From DATCMA01 sp036563645 (GTDB lineage: Bacteria > Actinomycetota > Actinomycetes > Mycobacteriales > Micromonosporaceae): DNA of 64,000 bases. Under the pieces are notes generated by a model that had not been told where the DNA came from, searched no databases, and was given only the letters and a program-made list of their open reading frames with translations. Below, one piece after another: positions 51,951 to 60,308 of this stretch. Location: positions 1 to 64,000 of the forward strand of contig DATCMA010000056.1 in the NCBI GenBank assembly GCA_036563645.1. Reading direction: 5' to 3'. A program made the position numbers and the translations under genes. The number at the start of each line of letters is the position of its first letter. The stretch's first letter is position 1.

Positions 51951-52987
51951 GCCGCCACCCGCTCCACGGTTCGGCCGGCCAGCACCGGCCCCTCATACGG
52001 CTCGTACAGCCGGCGGAAGCTCGGCGAGACCAGCCACTGCAGGGCACCCACCGCGGCACCGGCGGCGATCGCCACATTGGTGAGGAAGGCGAAGCCGGTG
52101 AACAGCGCCAGGAAGGCCGGTCCCTTCTTCCGCAGGACGTACCGGTACATCGCGGGATCACCGGTCAACGACAGCCCGAACAGCGCCACGGGCAGCGCGA
52201 TCCAGGCCGGGTGCAGTGCGACCAGGGGTGTTGTGAGGAGGGCCGCGAGCGCCGCGGCCGCCGCCGACGAGCGGGTGCCGGTCTCAAACCCCTTGGCGAA
52301 GCGGCGTCGCTGAGCGAACAGCGGTACGCGCAGCCGAGCCCGCCGGAACAGCTTGCGCAGCAAGGGACCGAGTCGGTCGTCGTCATCGTGTCGCCCCCGC
52401 ACCGCCGCGGTGACCATGATCGGGTAGCGGGCGGACATCCGCTCGCCGTAGTCCACCTCCTCGGTCTGCCTCAGCCTCGGGTTGAACGGCCCGACCGTGT
52501 CGAAGACGTGCCGGGGAATGGCGGTCAACGAGGAGAACAAGAAGCTGACCTCGCCGAGGGAGTCCATCCGCCAGCAGTACGCCTGAAGCACCCGGCACTC
52601 CTCCACGACGCTGTCGCGGTAGAGCGGCTCATCCTCGTAGATGCCACACACCGCCCCGTACTCCGGGTGAGCGCGGAGCTGCTCGACCGCCTTCTCCACC
52701 GCGTCCGGGTTGAGCGCCACGTCGGAGTCGACGAAGAACAAGATCTCCCCGCGGGCGGCCGCGGCGCCGATGTTGCGCGCCACCGCCACACCACTGTTCC
52801 GCGGTGTCTGCAGCACGCGCACATTGCGCTGTCGCGCGATCTCCACGGAGTTGTCGGTGCTGTGGTCGTCGACGACGATGACCTCCAGCGGCTGGTAGGT
52901 CTGCGCGAGCGCGGCGTCGATGCACGCCCCGAGGGACGCGCCGTAGTTGTAGTTGGGGATGATCACTGAGACGAGCGGGTTGGTCAT
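51947..52987 (-). CDS. GT2-family glycosyltransferase with C-terminal membrane helices
   Basis: A 346-aa enzyme. The GT-A domain begins VSVIIPNYNYGASLGACIDAALAQTYQPLEVIVVDDHSTDNS and has the metal-binding DSD in LFFVDSDVALNPDA. The catalytic region is LRQTEEVDYGERM. Two or three C-terminal helices anchor it. It is a paralogue of the GT2 at 57498-58502 (same PNYNY and FFVDSDVAL motifs), so the cluster uses two related transferases. ATG 52987 follows GAAAGGA. Confidence 0.87.
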   Translation of the reverse strand: MTNPLVSVIIPNYNYGASLGACIDAALAQTYQPLEVIVVDDHSTDNSVEIARQRNVRVLQTPRNSGVAVARNIGAAAARGEILFFVDSDVALNPDAVEKAVEQLRAHPEYGAVCGIYEDEPLYRDSVVEECRVLQAYCWRMDSLGEVSFLFSSLTAIPRHVFDTVGPFNPRLRQTEEVDYGERMSARYPIMVTAAVRGRHDDDDRLGPLLRKLFRRARLRVPLFAQRRRFAKGFETGTRSSAAAAALAALLTTPLVALHPAWIALPVALFGLSLTGDPAMYRYVLRKKGPAFLALFTGFAFLTNVAIAAGAAVGALQWLVSPSFRRLYEPYEGPVLAGRTVERVAA

Positions 52988-53020
52988 GGCGAAGTCCTTT
53001 CCACGGGGAACGCGAGCGCG

Positions 53021-53977
53021 TTAGCTGAGGATCAGCGGGAGCTGGGTGGCCGCGAGCGTGCCGGCCAGCAAGGCGCCCCACAGCAGGGAGTTGACCCGCA
53101 GCGCGGGGTCGTGCAGCAGCAGGCGCGTGGGGTCGCCGCCGTCCCCGTCGACGAGCAGCACCTGGAGGTAGCGGGCGAGCGCGAAGAGCGCGAAGGGCGC
53201 GGAGCCGAGCAGCGCCAGGGTCAGGTATGGGCCGTCGAGCCGCTGCTGGAGGTGGAGGAAGAAGGACACCACGGCGAGCACCGCGCACAGCACGGCCAGG
53301 TGGTCGAGGTACTGGGTGGAGTAGCCGCGCAGCGAGGGGCGGTGCGCGGCACCCCCGACGGTCACCTCGTGCCGCCGCTTGCCGAGCAGGAACAGCAGGC
53401 ACACCGCCAACACGGCGATCAGCAACCACGGGCCGACCGGAGCGTCGACCACGAGGTAGCCCTGCACCACCCGGAGCACGAAGCCGAAGGCGACGACGAA
53501 CACGTCCACCAGGGGCAGGTGCTTGAGCCGGCGGCTGTAGACGAGGTTCAGCGCGAGGTAGACGGCGACCGGCCAGCACACCGCCGCCGGCACCGGGCCG
53601 AGGACCGCGGCCGCCACCAGCAGGGTGACCAGCAGCGCGGCGATGGCGGACGCCACCGGCACGCTGATGCGTCCCGCGGCGATCGGGCGGTGTCGTTTGG
53701 TGGGATGATTCCGGTCGCGGTGCCGGTCGGCGATGTCGTTGCAGACATAGACCACAGTCGAGGCAAGGGTGAAGAGCAGCACCGCCCACGCCAGTCGCAC
53801 CGCGAGCCCCGGCGCGATGACCGAGACGTCGAGGAGCGCGAGCGGAACGACGAGCAGGTTCTTCACCCACTGGTGCGGTCGGATCAAGGCGATGACGTCC
53901 CGCCACACGCGGCGGGGCCGCGCCGGCGCGAGCGGCGGCGCGCTCGCCGCGACGCGGGTTTCCGCAGTGATAGTCAC
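53021..53977 (-). CDS. UbiA-family prenyl-phosphate transferase, decaprenyl-phosphate phosphoribosyltransferase-like
   Basis: A 318-aa membrane prenyltransferase with about nine helices. The signature IRPHQWVKNLLV and the two Asp-rich sites NDIADRHRDRNHPTKRHRPIAAG and YSRRLKHLPLVDVFVVA match DPPR synthases, which join PRPP to decaprenyl phosphate. That step starts decaprenyl-phospho-arabinose synthesis. Here, with epimerase, aminotransferase and GT2 genes, it may make another polyprenyl-phospho-pentose. GTG 53977 follows GGAGG. Confidence 0.85.
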   Translation of the reverse strand: MTITAETRVAASAPPLAPARPRRVWRDVIALIRPHQWVKNLLVVPLALLDVSVIAPGLAVRLAWAVLLFTLASTVVYVCNDIADRHRDRNHPTKRHRPIAAGRISVPVASAIAALLVTLLVAAAVLGPVPAAVCWPVAVYLALNLVYSRRLKHLPLVDVFVVAFGFVLRVVQGYLVVDAPVGPWLLIAVLAVCLLFLLGKRRHEVTVGGAAHRPSLRGYSTQYLDHLAVLCAVLAVVSFFLHLQQRLDGPYLTLALLGSAPFALFALARYLQVLLVDGDGGDPTRLLLHDPALRVNSLLWGALLAGTLAATQLPLILS

Positions 53978-54030
53978 GAGATACCTCCGGAAGGATGGGG
54001 TGCCGCACCGCGCACGCGGTGCGGCACCGG

Positions 54031-55068
54031 TCAAAACACGGCCTTGGCGAGGGCGAGCACGCCCTGTTTCCAGGGCTCACGGCTGGTCCGCCCCGTCGAC
54101 GCGGCACTGGTCACCCGGTGGTGCCGCCACCACTCGTAGGTGCGCAGGATGGCGTCCCGGTTGGTGTAGCGCGGGGTCCACCCCAAGACGTCGCGTGCCT
54201 TGTCGGTGCTGACGTAGGAGTCAGCGAGCAGCTTGTGCAGCAGCCGTCCGTACACAGGGGACAGACGCAGCCGGCGGAGCAGGTCGAGGATGGCGACCGC
54301 GGGCCGCGCGGGGATGGAGACGACGCGTTTGCCGTGCCCGGCCGCGTCGAGCACCGCTTGGAAGTCCTCGCGGAGGGTGCCGAACTCGGCGGCGGCGATG
54401 TTGAACGTGTCGTTGGCCCGCTCGGCGGGAGCAGTGAGTACGACCTGCACCGCCGCGACCAGGTCCTCCACCGCGAGCCACTGGATACGGACGTCACCGC
54501 GGCCGAGCACGGGGAAGTTGCGCCCTTCCTCCGCCCATTCGAAGAGCATCGCGAACAAGCCCATGCGCCCTGGGCCGAGGAACGTCTTCGGTCGCAGGAT
54601 CGGCACGCACATCCCTCGGCCGCGGAATTCCTCCGCGATCTCCTCGGCGCTGGCCTTCGCGCGGCTGTACGGATCCACCGGCCGACGCGGGTAGTCCTCG
54701 GTGGTGGGCACCACGTCGGGCAGCCCGTACACGGCGGTGGAGGAGATGTGCACCAGCCGCGGTACGCCGCAGCGCGCGGCCGCCTGGAACACCGTGCGGG
54801 TGCCCCCGACGATGATCGACCGGATCTCGTCCTCGGGATAGCTCGGCAGGGCGGCCGCGGTGTGCACCACCGCGGCGCAGCCGGCGAGGGCGGATTGGAC
54901 ACGTCGCTCGTCGCGGACGTCGGTGCTGATGTACTCCACCCCGGCGATCGGCTCCTCCGGCGGGCGGATATCGAGGCTGCGCACCTGCCACCCGTCGGCG
55001 GCCAACGCGCGCACCAGGTTCCCGCCGAGCATGCCGCTGCCGCCGGTGACGGCTACCGTCCTCACCAC
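54031..55068 (-). CDS. NAD-dependent epimerase/dehydratase (extended SDR)
   Basis: A 345-aa SDR. The NAD motif is VAVTGGSGMLGGNLV and the catalytic Ser-Tyr-Lys are in HISSTAVYGLP and PYSRAKASAEEI. The substrate domain extends to the C-terminus with a DVLGWTPRY motif common in sugar-nucleotide epimerases. The start overlaps the aminotransferase stop. Likely acts on a nucleotide or polyprenyl-linked sugar. Confidence 0.87.
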   Translation of the reverse strand: MVRTVAVTGGSGMLGGNLVRALAADGWQVRSLDIRPPEEPIAGVEYISTDVRDERRVQSALAGCAAVVHTAAALPSYPEDEIRSIIVGGTRTVFQAAARCGVPRLVHISSTAVYGLPDVVPTTEDYPRRPVDPYSRAKASAEEIAEEFRGRGMCVPILRPKTFLGPGRMGLFAMLFEWAEEGRNFPVLGRGDVRIQWLAVEDLVAAVQVVLTAPAERANDTFNIAAAEFGTLREDFQAVLDAAGHGKRVVSIPARPAVAILDLLRRLRLSPVYGRLLHKLLADSYVSTDKARDVLGWTPRYTNRDAILRTYEWWRHHRVTSAASTGRTSREPWKQGVLALAKAVF

Positions 55069-56490
55069 AGCGAGCTCACCTTCTCCCGCACGAACCGCGT
55101 CACCAGCCGCGGCAGGCCCTGGGCGAGGGTGGCGTCCAGCGCGTCGAGGAAACGCTCGACCTCGGGTGGGCCGGCCACCAGCGGCGGACCCACCACCAGC
55201 GGGTTCTTGCCGTTGAGCGTGTAGTAGGTGTAGATGTCGTGGTCGCGGTAGAGGGCGTTGACCACCGCGCAGGTCACCAGCTTGATGCCGAAGTTCGGGT
55301 CACGGGTGAGCCCGGCGGGGACGAGCTTGGCGAGCAGGTCCAGCACGGGTGAGCTGGTGAGGAAGACACCCCAGAGGGCGCCCGCGCCGCGCACGTCGGT
55401 GACGAGGTCGGAGTGCTCCTTGGCGATCCGGGCGAGCCCGGGGGCGAGCACCCGCTCGATATCCCGCGCCCGGGCCGGGAAGTCCTCCTCGATCGCCACG
55501 TTGATCGCCTCGATGGCGGTCGCGGTCTCCTCGCCGAAGCCGTAGTAGGTGGTGCTGGTGCTCTGGAGAAGCGCGTCGGTGAGGTTGTCGTAGGCCTTCG
55601 TGAAGATCGGCCGACGGGCGATGTACGCCGAGATGGAGCTCTTGCCACCACCGAACGACTTGGAGGTGGTGAGCACGTCGGGGACGAGCCCGGGATAGCG
55701 CATGAAATAGAAGAGGGTGCCGGTCTTCCCCCACCCGGTGTAGATCTCGTCGAAGATGAGGACGATGTCCTCTTTGGTGCACAGCTCCCGTAGACCGCGG
55801 AGGAACTCCTCGGAGCACCAGCGCATGGTGGACGCGCTGAACGGCTCCACCAAAATGGCGTAGACGTCGCAGCGGCCCTTCCGATCCCGCGCCGCCTCCA
55901 CCTTGGCGCGCAGGTCATCGAGGTCGTCATACCGGTAGCGGACCACGCCCGGGATGCCGGGGAACTTGAACTGGTGCTGCGCGCTCGCGGTCAGGCTGCC
56001 GGAGCCGAGGAGCTTGCCGTGGAAGCTGATGTCGCTGTGCAGAATCGTGTTGCGCCGGCCGCCGTGGTACTTGTACGCCAGCTTGACCGCGCCCTCGACC
56101 GCTTCGGAGCCGGAGTTGGGGAAGAACGACATGTCGAGGTCGCCGGGGAGCACCGCGGCGAGGTTGTGGGAGAGCGCCGCGAGGTACGGCGAGAAGTAGG
56201 GTCTTGTGCACCTCCATCCGGCGCCGTTCGGCGAATCGACGCCGGGCGGCCAAGATCCGCGGGTGGTTGTGCCCGTGGTTGAGGACGCCGACGCCACCGG
56301 TGAAGTCGAGGATCTTCCGTCCGTCCTTGGTGTAGATGTAGGCGCCTTCGGCGTGGTCGACGAGGTCGTGACCGAAGCCGAAAGAGGTCATGAGGTTGAC
56401 CTGGCTCTTGTTGATGTACTTCCGGTACAGGTCGTGCACCTGCTCGACGGTGAGCTGCTCGGCTTCCTCGAGGGTGATGAGCGAGGACAT
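55062..56490 (-). pseudogene. Class III PLP-dependent aminotransferase, disrupted by a single-base frameshift
   Basis: The 5' part starts at ATG 56490 (MSSLITLEEAEQLTVEQVHD) after GGGAGGTACC and runs to RRMEVHKTL near 56203. The sequel FSPYLAALSHNLAAVLPGD continues in another frame to 55062. Adding one base near 56199-56202 restores a 475-aa enzyme. It then has the PLP motifs FFPNSGSEAVEGA, LIFDEIYTGWGKTG and SKSFGGGKSSISAY (Schiff-base Lys). Everything else looks intact, so sequencing error or very recent mutation is likely. It probably aminates a keto-sugar or small keto acid of this pathway. Confidence 0.82.
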
Positions 56491-56551
56491 TGAGGTACCT
56501 CCCTGACTGTCTGCTGTGGATTTCCGATTCGGACGTACGGTTGGGGGCGCG

Positions 56552-57501
56552 TCACGCGGCCACGGCCGCTTCGCGCGGTCGCCGCAGGGGCGAGAAGCGG
56601 TTTGCGGTGAGGAGCAGGACGCCCACTGACCAGAGCACCTCAGCGAGCGTGCTGACAATCCGGCTGGCGATGGCGGTGGCACCGCCGCTGGCCACGGCAG
56701 CACCACGGTGAGGGCCGCGAGGAGCACCAGCTCCCGTACGCCGGCCCCATCCGGCACGACGATCGCCAGCGTGCCGGCGGCGGCCGCCAAGGCGTAGCCC
56801 CCGACCGCAGCCGGCCCCGCGGCCAGGGGATCCGCGCCGAGGAGCACCGCGATGACCCACACGTGCGCGCCGGAGAGCACCCAGGACACCGTCTGCAGGA
56901 CGATCGACCGGCGCAGCGCGGCCGGATCGGCCAGGGGTTCGGGGTCTGGGCGGCGAGTCAACCGCGCCGCGGCCCGGGCGAGTCGGTTGACCAGGTGGGG
57001 CCGCGCCACCAGGAGCGCCACGACGAGGAGCGACGGCGCGACCCATATCGGGGTCGGTCCCGGCAGGACCGGCGCCACCAGCAGGCCGACCGCGCCGGCG
57101 GTGACGAAGACGACCACGAGGTTGAGCACGTAGGTCCCGAGCATCCGCGCGCGCGGCACGCCCAGCCGCTGCCCCATCGCGATCTGGGCCACCAACCCCC
57201 ACAGGCGCCCGGGGACGAACTTGCCGAGGAACCCGACGACGAACATCCGCGCCCCCGCGCGCCGGGGAACCGGTGACCCGAGGGCGGCCAGGGTGAAGGT
57301 CCACGACCGCATGCCACAGCGCAGACCGATCGCGGTGACGCCTACGGCGACGAGCAGGGCCGGCAGCGTGCTGAGGCGGAGCATGCGGGCCAGTGCGTGC
57401 CAGTCCTGGTCGCCCATCGCCGCGGCGATCCCCGCGATCACCGCGACGCCGAAGACGGTGGCCGCGACGCGGACCGCCCACCCCCGCCACTGTGGACTCA
57501 T
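56552..57501 (-). pseudogene. LPG-synthase-TM/AglD-like flippase, single-base frameshift near its C-terminus
   Basis: ATG 57501 overlaps the GT2 stop as ATGA. The first about 265 residues are a clear UPF0104-type membrane protein (FLGKFVPGRLWGLVAQIAMGQRLG, IVVPDGAGVRELVLLAALTVVL). Near 56694-56700 the frame shifts, and the expected end (SRIVSTLAEVLWSVGVLLL, ending at 56552) lies in another frame. Adding one base restores a 316-aa protein. In the shifted frame translation would run on into the aminotransferase region. It resembles the flippase-like gene at 23479-24444 in family only. Confidence 0.78.
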
Positions 57502-58502
57502 CGGGTACCTACCGGTCGGCTCAGCGGACGGACCGAGACCTGCCGCAGGCGGCGGACCGCGCCCACGGCCACCCCGGCGGCCGTGGCGAGCTGGGTCACC
57601 AGGTGCGCCACGAAGAAGGCCGGGAGGAAGGACCAGCCCCGTTCCCGGCGGACGAAGGAGAACAGCCCGGGATCGGCGACCGCGAAGAGCGCCACGAACG
57701 CGAGGGGGACGACGGCCAGCGCGGGCCCGACGGCGATGAGAGGCAGGGTCGCGACTGCGGCGGTGCCGCCGATGAGCCCAGCGGCGGGGTTGACCACGAC
57801 CCCTCCGTCCGCCAGCCGGTGTCGTCCGGCGAACCCGGCGAGCGGAAGCGAGCGCCGGTACTGCTCCCGCACCATGGCGATGAAGCCGGCGCAGTCGTCG
57901 TGCCGGCCGACGACGGTGTCCGTCAGCCGGATCGTCGTCACCCGCGCGAGCCGGTCGCTGTATTCGACGTCCTCGGCGTCCCGCAGGGCCTCGTTGAACG
58001 GACCCGCGGCGAAGAACACCGACCGGCGGATCGCCGCCAGGGCGAAGATGGCGGTGCGGACCCGGCCGACGCTGCGCCGCCGCCACCAGTGCGCGTGCAG
58101 GACCTTGTAGTGCTCAACCCAGCCGTCGTCGAACAGCGGACGGGTGTCGTAGGTGCCGTGGACGCACCCGCAGGAGGGGTCGTCGCGGAGAATGCGCACG
58201 GCGTTGGCGATCGCGTCGGGACGCAGCGCCACGTCCGAGTCGACGAAGAACAGCACCTCTCCCCGGGCCTCCCGGGCGCCGCGGTTGCGCGCCGCGGAGA
58301 CACCTCGGTTGCCGCCAGTCGTGATGAGGCGGCACGGATAGCGGGCGGCGATCTTTCGCGATTCGTCGGTGGACCCATCATCGACCACGATCACCTCATA
58401 CGGCGCGTATGTCTGCGCGAAGATGGCGTCCAGGCACGCGCCGAGGGTTTTCGCGTAGTTGTAGTTGGGAACGATCACCGACACCGTCGGTTCATGGCCC
58501 AT
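57498..58502 (-). CDS. GT2-family glycosyltransferase
   Basis: A 334-aa enzyme. GT-A opening is VSVIVPNYNYAKTLGACLDAIFAQTYAPYEVIVVDDGSTDES, the metal DSD is in VLFFVDSDVALRPDA, and the catalytic acidic region is LRDAEDVEYSDRLARV. C-terminal membrane helices follow (PLIAVGPALAVVPLAFVALF). First gene of the sugar/lipid operon after the peptide-gene terminator. ATG 58502 is preferred for GGGAGAAGG upstream; ATG 58526 is an alternative. Confidence 0.87.
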   Translation of the reverse strand: MGHEPTVSVIVPNYNYAKTLGACLDAIFAQTYAPYEVIVVDDGSTDESRKIAARYPCRLITTGGNRGVSAARNRGAREARGEVLFFVDSDVALRPDAIANAVRILRDDPSCGCVHGTYDTRPLFDDGWVEHYKVLHAHWWRRRSVGRVRTAIFALAAIRRSVFFAAGPFNEALRDAEDVEYSDRLARVTTIRLTDTVVGRHDDCAGFIAMVREQYRRSLPLAGFAGRHRLADGGVVVNPAAGLIGGTAAVATLPLIAVGPALAVVPLAFVALFAVADPGLFSFVRRERGWSFLPAFFVAHLVTQLATAAGVAVGAVRRLRQVSVRPLSRPVGTR

Positions 58503-58751
58503 CCGGCCTTCTCCCTTCGCTGACATCTCGACGTCCCCGAGAGCGCGTTCTTTTGCGGGACATCGACTCGGGCTTGTCGGTGAGCGACGTTAGGGGCCGC
58601 GGGGAGAAGGGCCAAGGTGGCGACCGCGGAAAGGCGAACGGGTTGTCGGCCAAGGTCGCATTCTCCGCTACGACTATCGGCGCACCCCGGGTGCCCTTGG
58701 GTGACGATTCCTACGCCCATCGCCGCACGTCAGGCGTGGGACAGCCAAAAA

Positions 58752-58792
58752 ACGAAAACTCCCCGGCCCGTGCGGTACCGGGGAGTTTTCGT
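58752..58792 (-). terminator. Intrinsic terminator directly after the 61-aa peptide gene
   Basis: A 15-bp stem (ACGAAAACTCCCCGG and its complement) with an 11-nt loop, followed on the minus strand by a T run (TTTTTT). It lies only 9 bp after the peptide stop. It would raise peptide mRNA over the downstream biosynthetic genes. Confidence 0.85.
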
Positions 58793-58800
58793 GAGATCTG

Positions 58801-58986
58801 CTATGTGAGTCGCATCAGGGGAATGAGCATCGGGGGATAGTTGTCCGCGATTCCCGTAACCAGTCGGTCGAACGCGGTTCCCGGCGGCTTTCCACCACCC
58901 CTTCGGTGCCGTCGCTCCTCACGACCCCGTCCCCTATCCGGGATCGTCGCCAATTGACTTTCGGCGACCGCGTTGCTTTTCTGCAT
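58801..58986 (-). CDS. 61-aa peptide gene, candidate RiPP precursor or signal peptide
   Basis: A short gene with an excellent ribosome binding site (AAAGGAG, 6-7 nt before ATG) and its own intrinsic terminator. The peptide has a charged Arg/Gly-rich leader-like half (RGRGREERRHRRGGG) and a hydrophobic end FDRLVTGIADNYPPMLIPLM followed by RLT. There is no Cys and no family I recognise. It lies between a SARP regulator and a GT2/flippase/aminotransferase/epimerase operon on the same strand. That is the usual place for a modified-peptide precursor, but a regulatory or stand-alone small protein is equally possible. Confidence 0.6.
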   Translation of the reverse strand: MQKSNAVAESQLATIPDRGRGREERRHRRGGGKPPGTAFDRLVTGIADNYPPMLIPLMRLT

Positions 58987-59120
58987 TATTCACTCCTTTC
59001 GTACGAAGGAATAGCCCAACGTCGGGATCGACGAATCGCCCGGCCGATGTGGGTAGGACGGGCTCGGCGACACGCGGGATCCGAAATGAGCGACCTGAGG
59101 AGAGAATTCGCACGAAGCGG

Positions 59121-59843
59121 CTACACGTCGGCCATGCGCAATTCGGCGAGGTCGCTCCATCGGCCGGCCTGCGCGGCCAGGCCGAGTTTGCGGTACGCCT
59201 CCACGAGCTCCTCACACGCGAACCAGTCGTAGGGGTCGATCTCGAGCGCCCGCTCTGACCACTCGATGACCGCCCACGGGTCGCCGGCGGCGCGCGCCCG
59301 CTCGATCAAGAACTGCACGGCGCGCAGCGCCGCGCTGCGTAACCGCTCCCGGTGCTCGAGGATCCACGGCGCGTCCTCGGCGGGCAGCAGGGTGCCCCCG
59401 TAGTGGTGAAGTGCCCGCCGATAGTGCGCGCCGGCGGCGTCCAGATCCCGGGCGCCGCGCGCCGCGTCGCCGGCACGCATCGCGTGCAGGAAGTCGTCGA
59501 CGTCGGTGCGAAGGCCGTCCCCGGTCAACACGTACCCGTCGCGGGTACAGCGCAACTCGACCGGCGCCCCCGCGTCCACGAGGGGGCGCAGCACCCGTCG
59601 CACCCCGTGGACCGCGGCCTTGACCGATGTCGCTCCTGCCGGCGGTACCAGGTGTGGCCACAGCTCAGCCCGCAGGCGGTCGCGATGCACCGGGCGATCG
59701 CGGTGCAACACGAGGTATTGGAAGAGTGCCCGGGACCTGCCCGCCCGCCACGCGGTGACCGGTCGGCCCTGCACCGTTAACCGGAAGCCGCCCAACAGGA
59801 CGGCGTACGCCGACACGTTGTCGCGGAAAACGACGGGGTTCAC
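59121..59843 (-). CDS. SARP-family (BTAD) transcriptional activator
   Basis: A 240-aa regulator of the minimal SARP type. The N-terminal winged-helix DNA-binding domain is VLLGGFRLTVQGRPVTAWRAGRSRALFQYLVLH and RDRLRAELWPHL. A bacterial transcriptional activation domain of TPR-like helices follows (VDDFLHAMRAGDAARG, AVIEWSERALEIDPYDWFACEELVEAYRKLG). SARPs activate adjacent secondary-metabolite clusters by binding direct repeats. It lies 134 bp upstream of the peptide gene, so it likely drives the peptide and glycolipid-like operon. GTG 59843. Confidence 0.87.
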   Translation of the reverse strand: MNPVVFRDNVSAYAVLLGGFRLTVQGRPVTAWRAGRSRALFQYLVLHRDRPVHRDRLRAELWPHLVPPAGATSVKAAVHGVRRVLRPLVDAGAPVELRCTRDGYVLTGDGLRTDVDDFLHAMRAGDAARGARDLDAAGAHYRRALHHYGGTLLPAEDAPWILEHRERLRSAALRAVQFLIERARAAGDPWAVIEWSERALEIDPYDWFACEELVEAYRKLGLAAQAGRWSDLAELRMADV

Positions 59844-59955
59844 GTCCGTCGTAGCCGAGTATCACCAATCCCCAGGCGGCGATCCCGAAACCCACGAGCG
59901 GGATAACCCAGTGCTCGGCGAGGTACGAGATATAGACGGTGATCCCTTGTATCAC
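59665..59955 (-). CDS. Possible small membrane protein overlapping SARP start
   Basis: GTG 59955 overlaps the stop of the preceding gene as GTGA. The first 39 residues look real (ITVYISYLAEHWVIPLVGFG, IAAWGLVILGYDGRE, one membrane helix). The rest overlaps the SARP coding region out of frame and is Pro/Arg/Gly-rich, like a shadow frame. Either a real short protein whose stop was lost, or a chance frame. Confidence 0.35.
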   Translation of the reverse strand: MIQGITVYISYLAEHWVIPLVGFGIAAWGLVILGYDGREPRRFPRQRVGVRRPVGRLPVNGAGPTGHRVAGGQVPGTLPIPRVAPRSPGASRPPAG

Positions 59956-60308
59956 GTGCGCTCCGGGGAACAGGACATGCGCGCGGTTCCGTCAAACCAG
60001 GGGTAGACCCGAGTTCCGGTGACGTGGAGGGCGCGCTGCCTGGGTGCGGGTGGCACCTGAACGTACCGTCTCTCCGCAGACTCTGGCGAAATCACGCATT
60101 GGGGCTCGTCCGTCCTGCTGGAGCTGGTGAGGCAAATCGGTCCCGCCTCACTCTTCCAGGTGTGCCCGTCCGCGCTCGGTGCCCACAGGGTGGAGAACAC
60201 GAACAGCACACATGCACCAGCGAGAGTGGCGCCGAACACGACCAGGATGCGGCCGAGAATCGTGGCACGCCGCGAGCGGGCTGTCGACATCGTGCTTCCA
60301 CTCATCAT
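59952..60308 (-). CDS. Small secreted or membrane-anchored hypothetical protein
   Basis: A 118-aa protein with one N-terminal helix (ILGRILVVFGATLAGACVLFVFSTLW) and an extracellular part with several Cys (GPICLTSS, EPQCVISPE, ARMSCSPE). ATG 60308 overlaps the type VII-like gene stop as ATGA; an internal ATG at 60290 also has a GGAAG site. No family recognised. Coupling links it to both neighbours. Confidence 0.55.
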   Translation of the reverse strand: MMSGSTMSTARSRRATILGRILVVFGATLAGACVLFVFSTLWAPSADGHTWKSEAGPICLTSSSRTDEPQCVISPESAERRYVQVPPAPRQRALHVTGTRVYPWFDGTARMSCSPERT

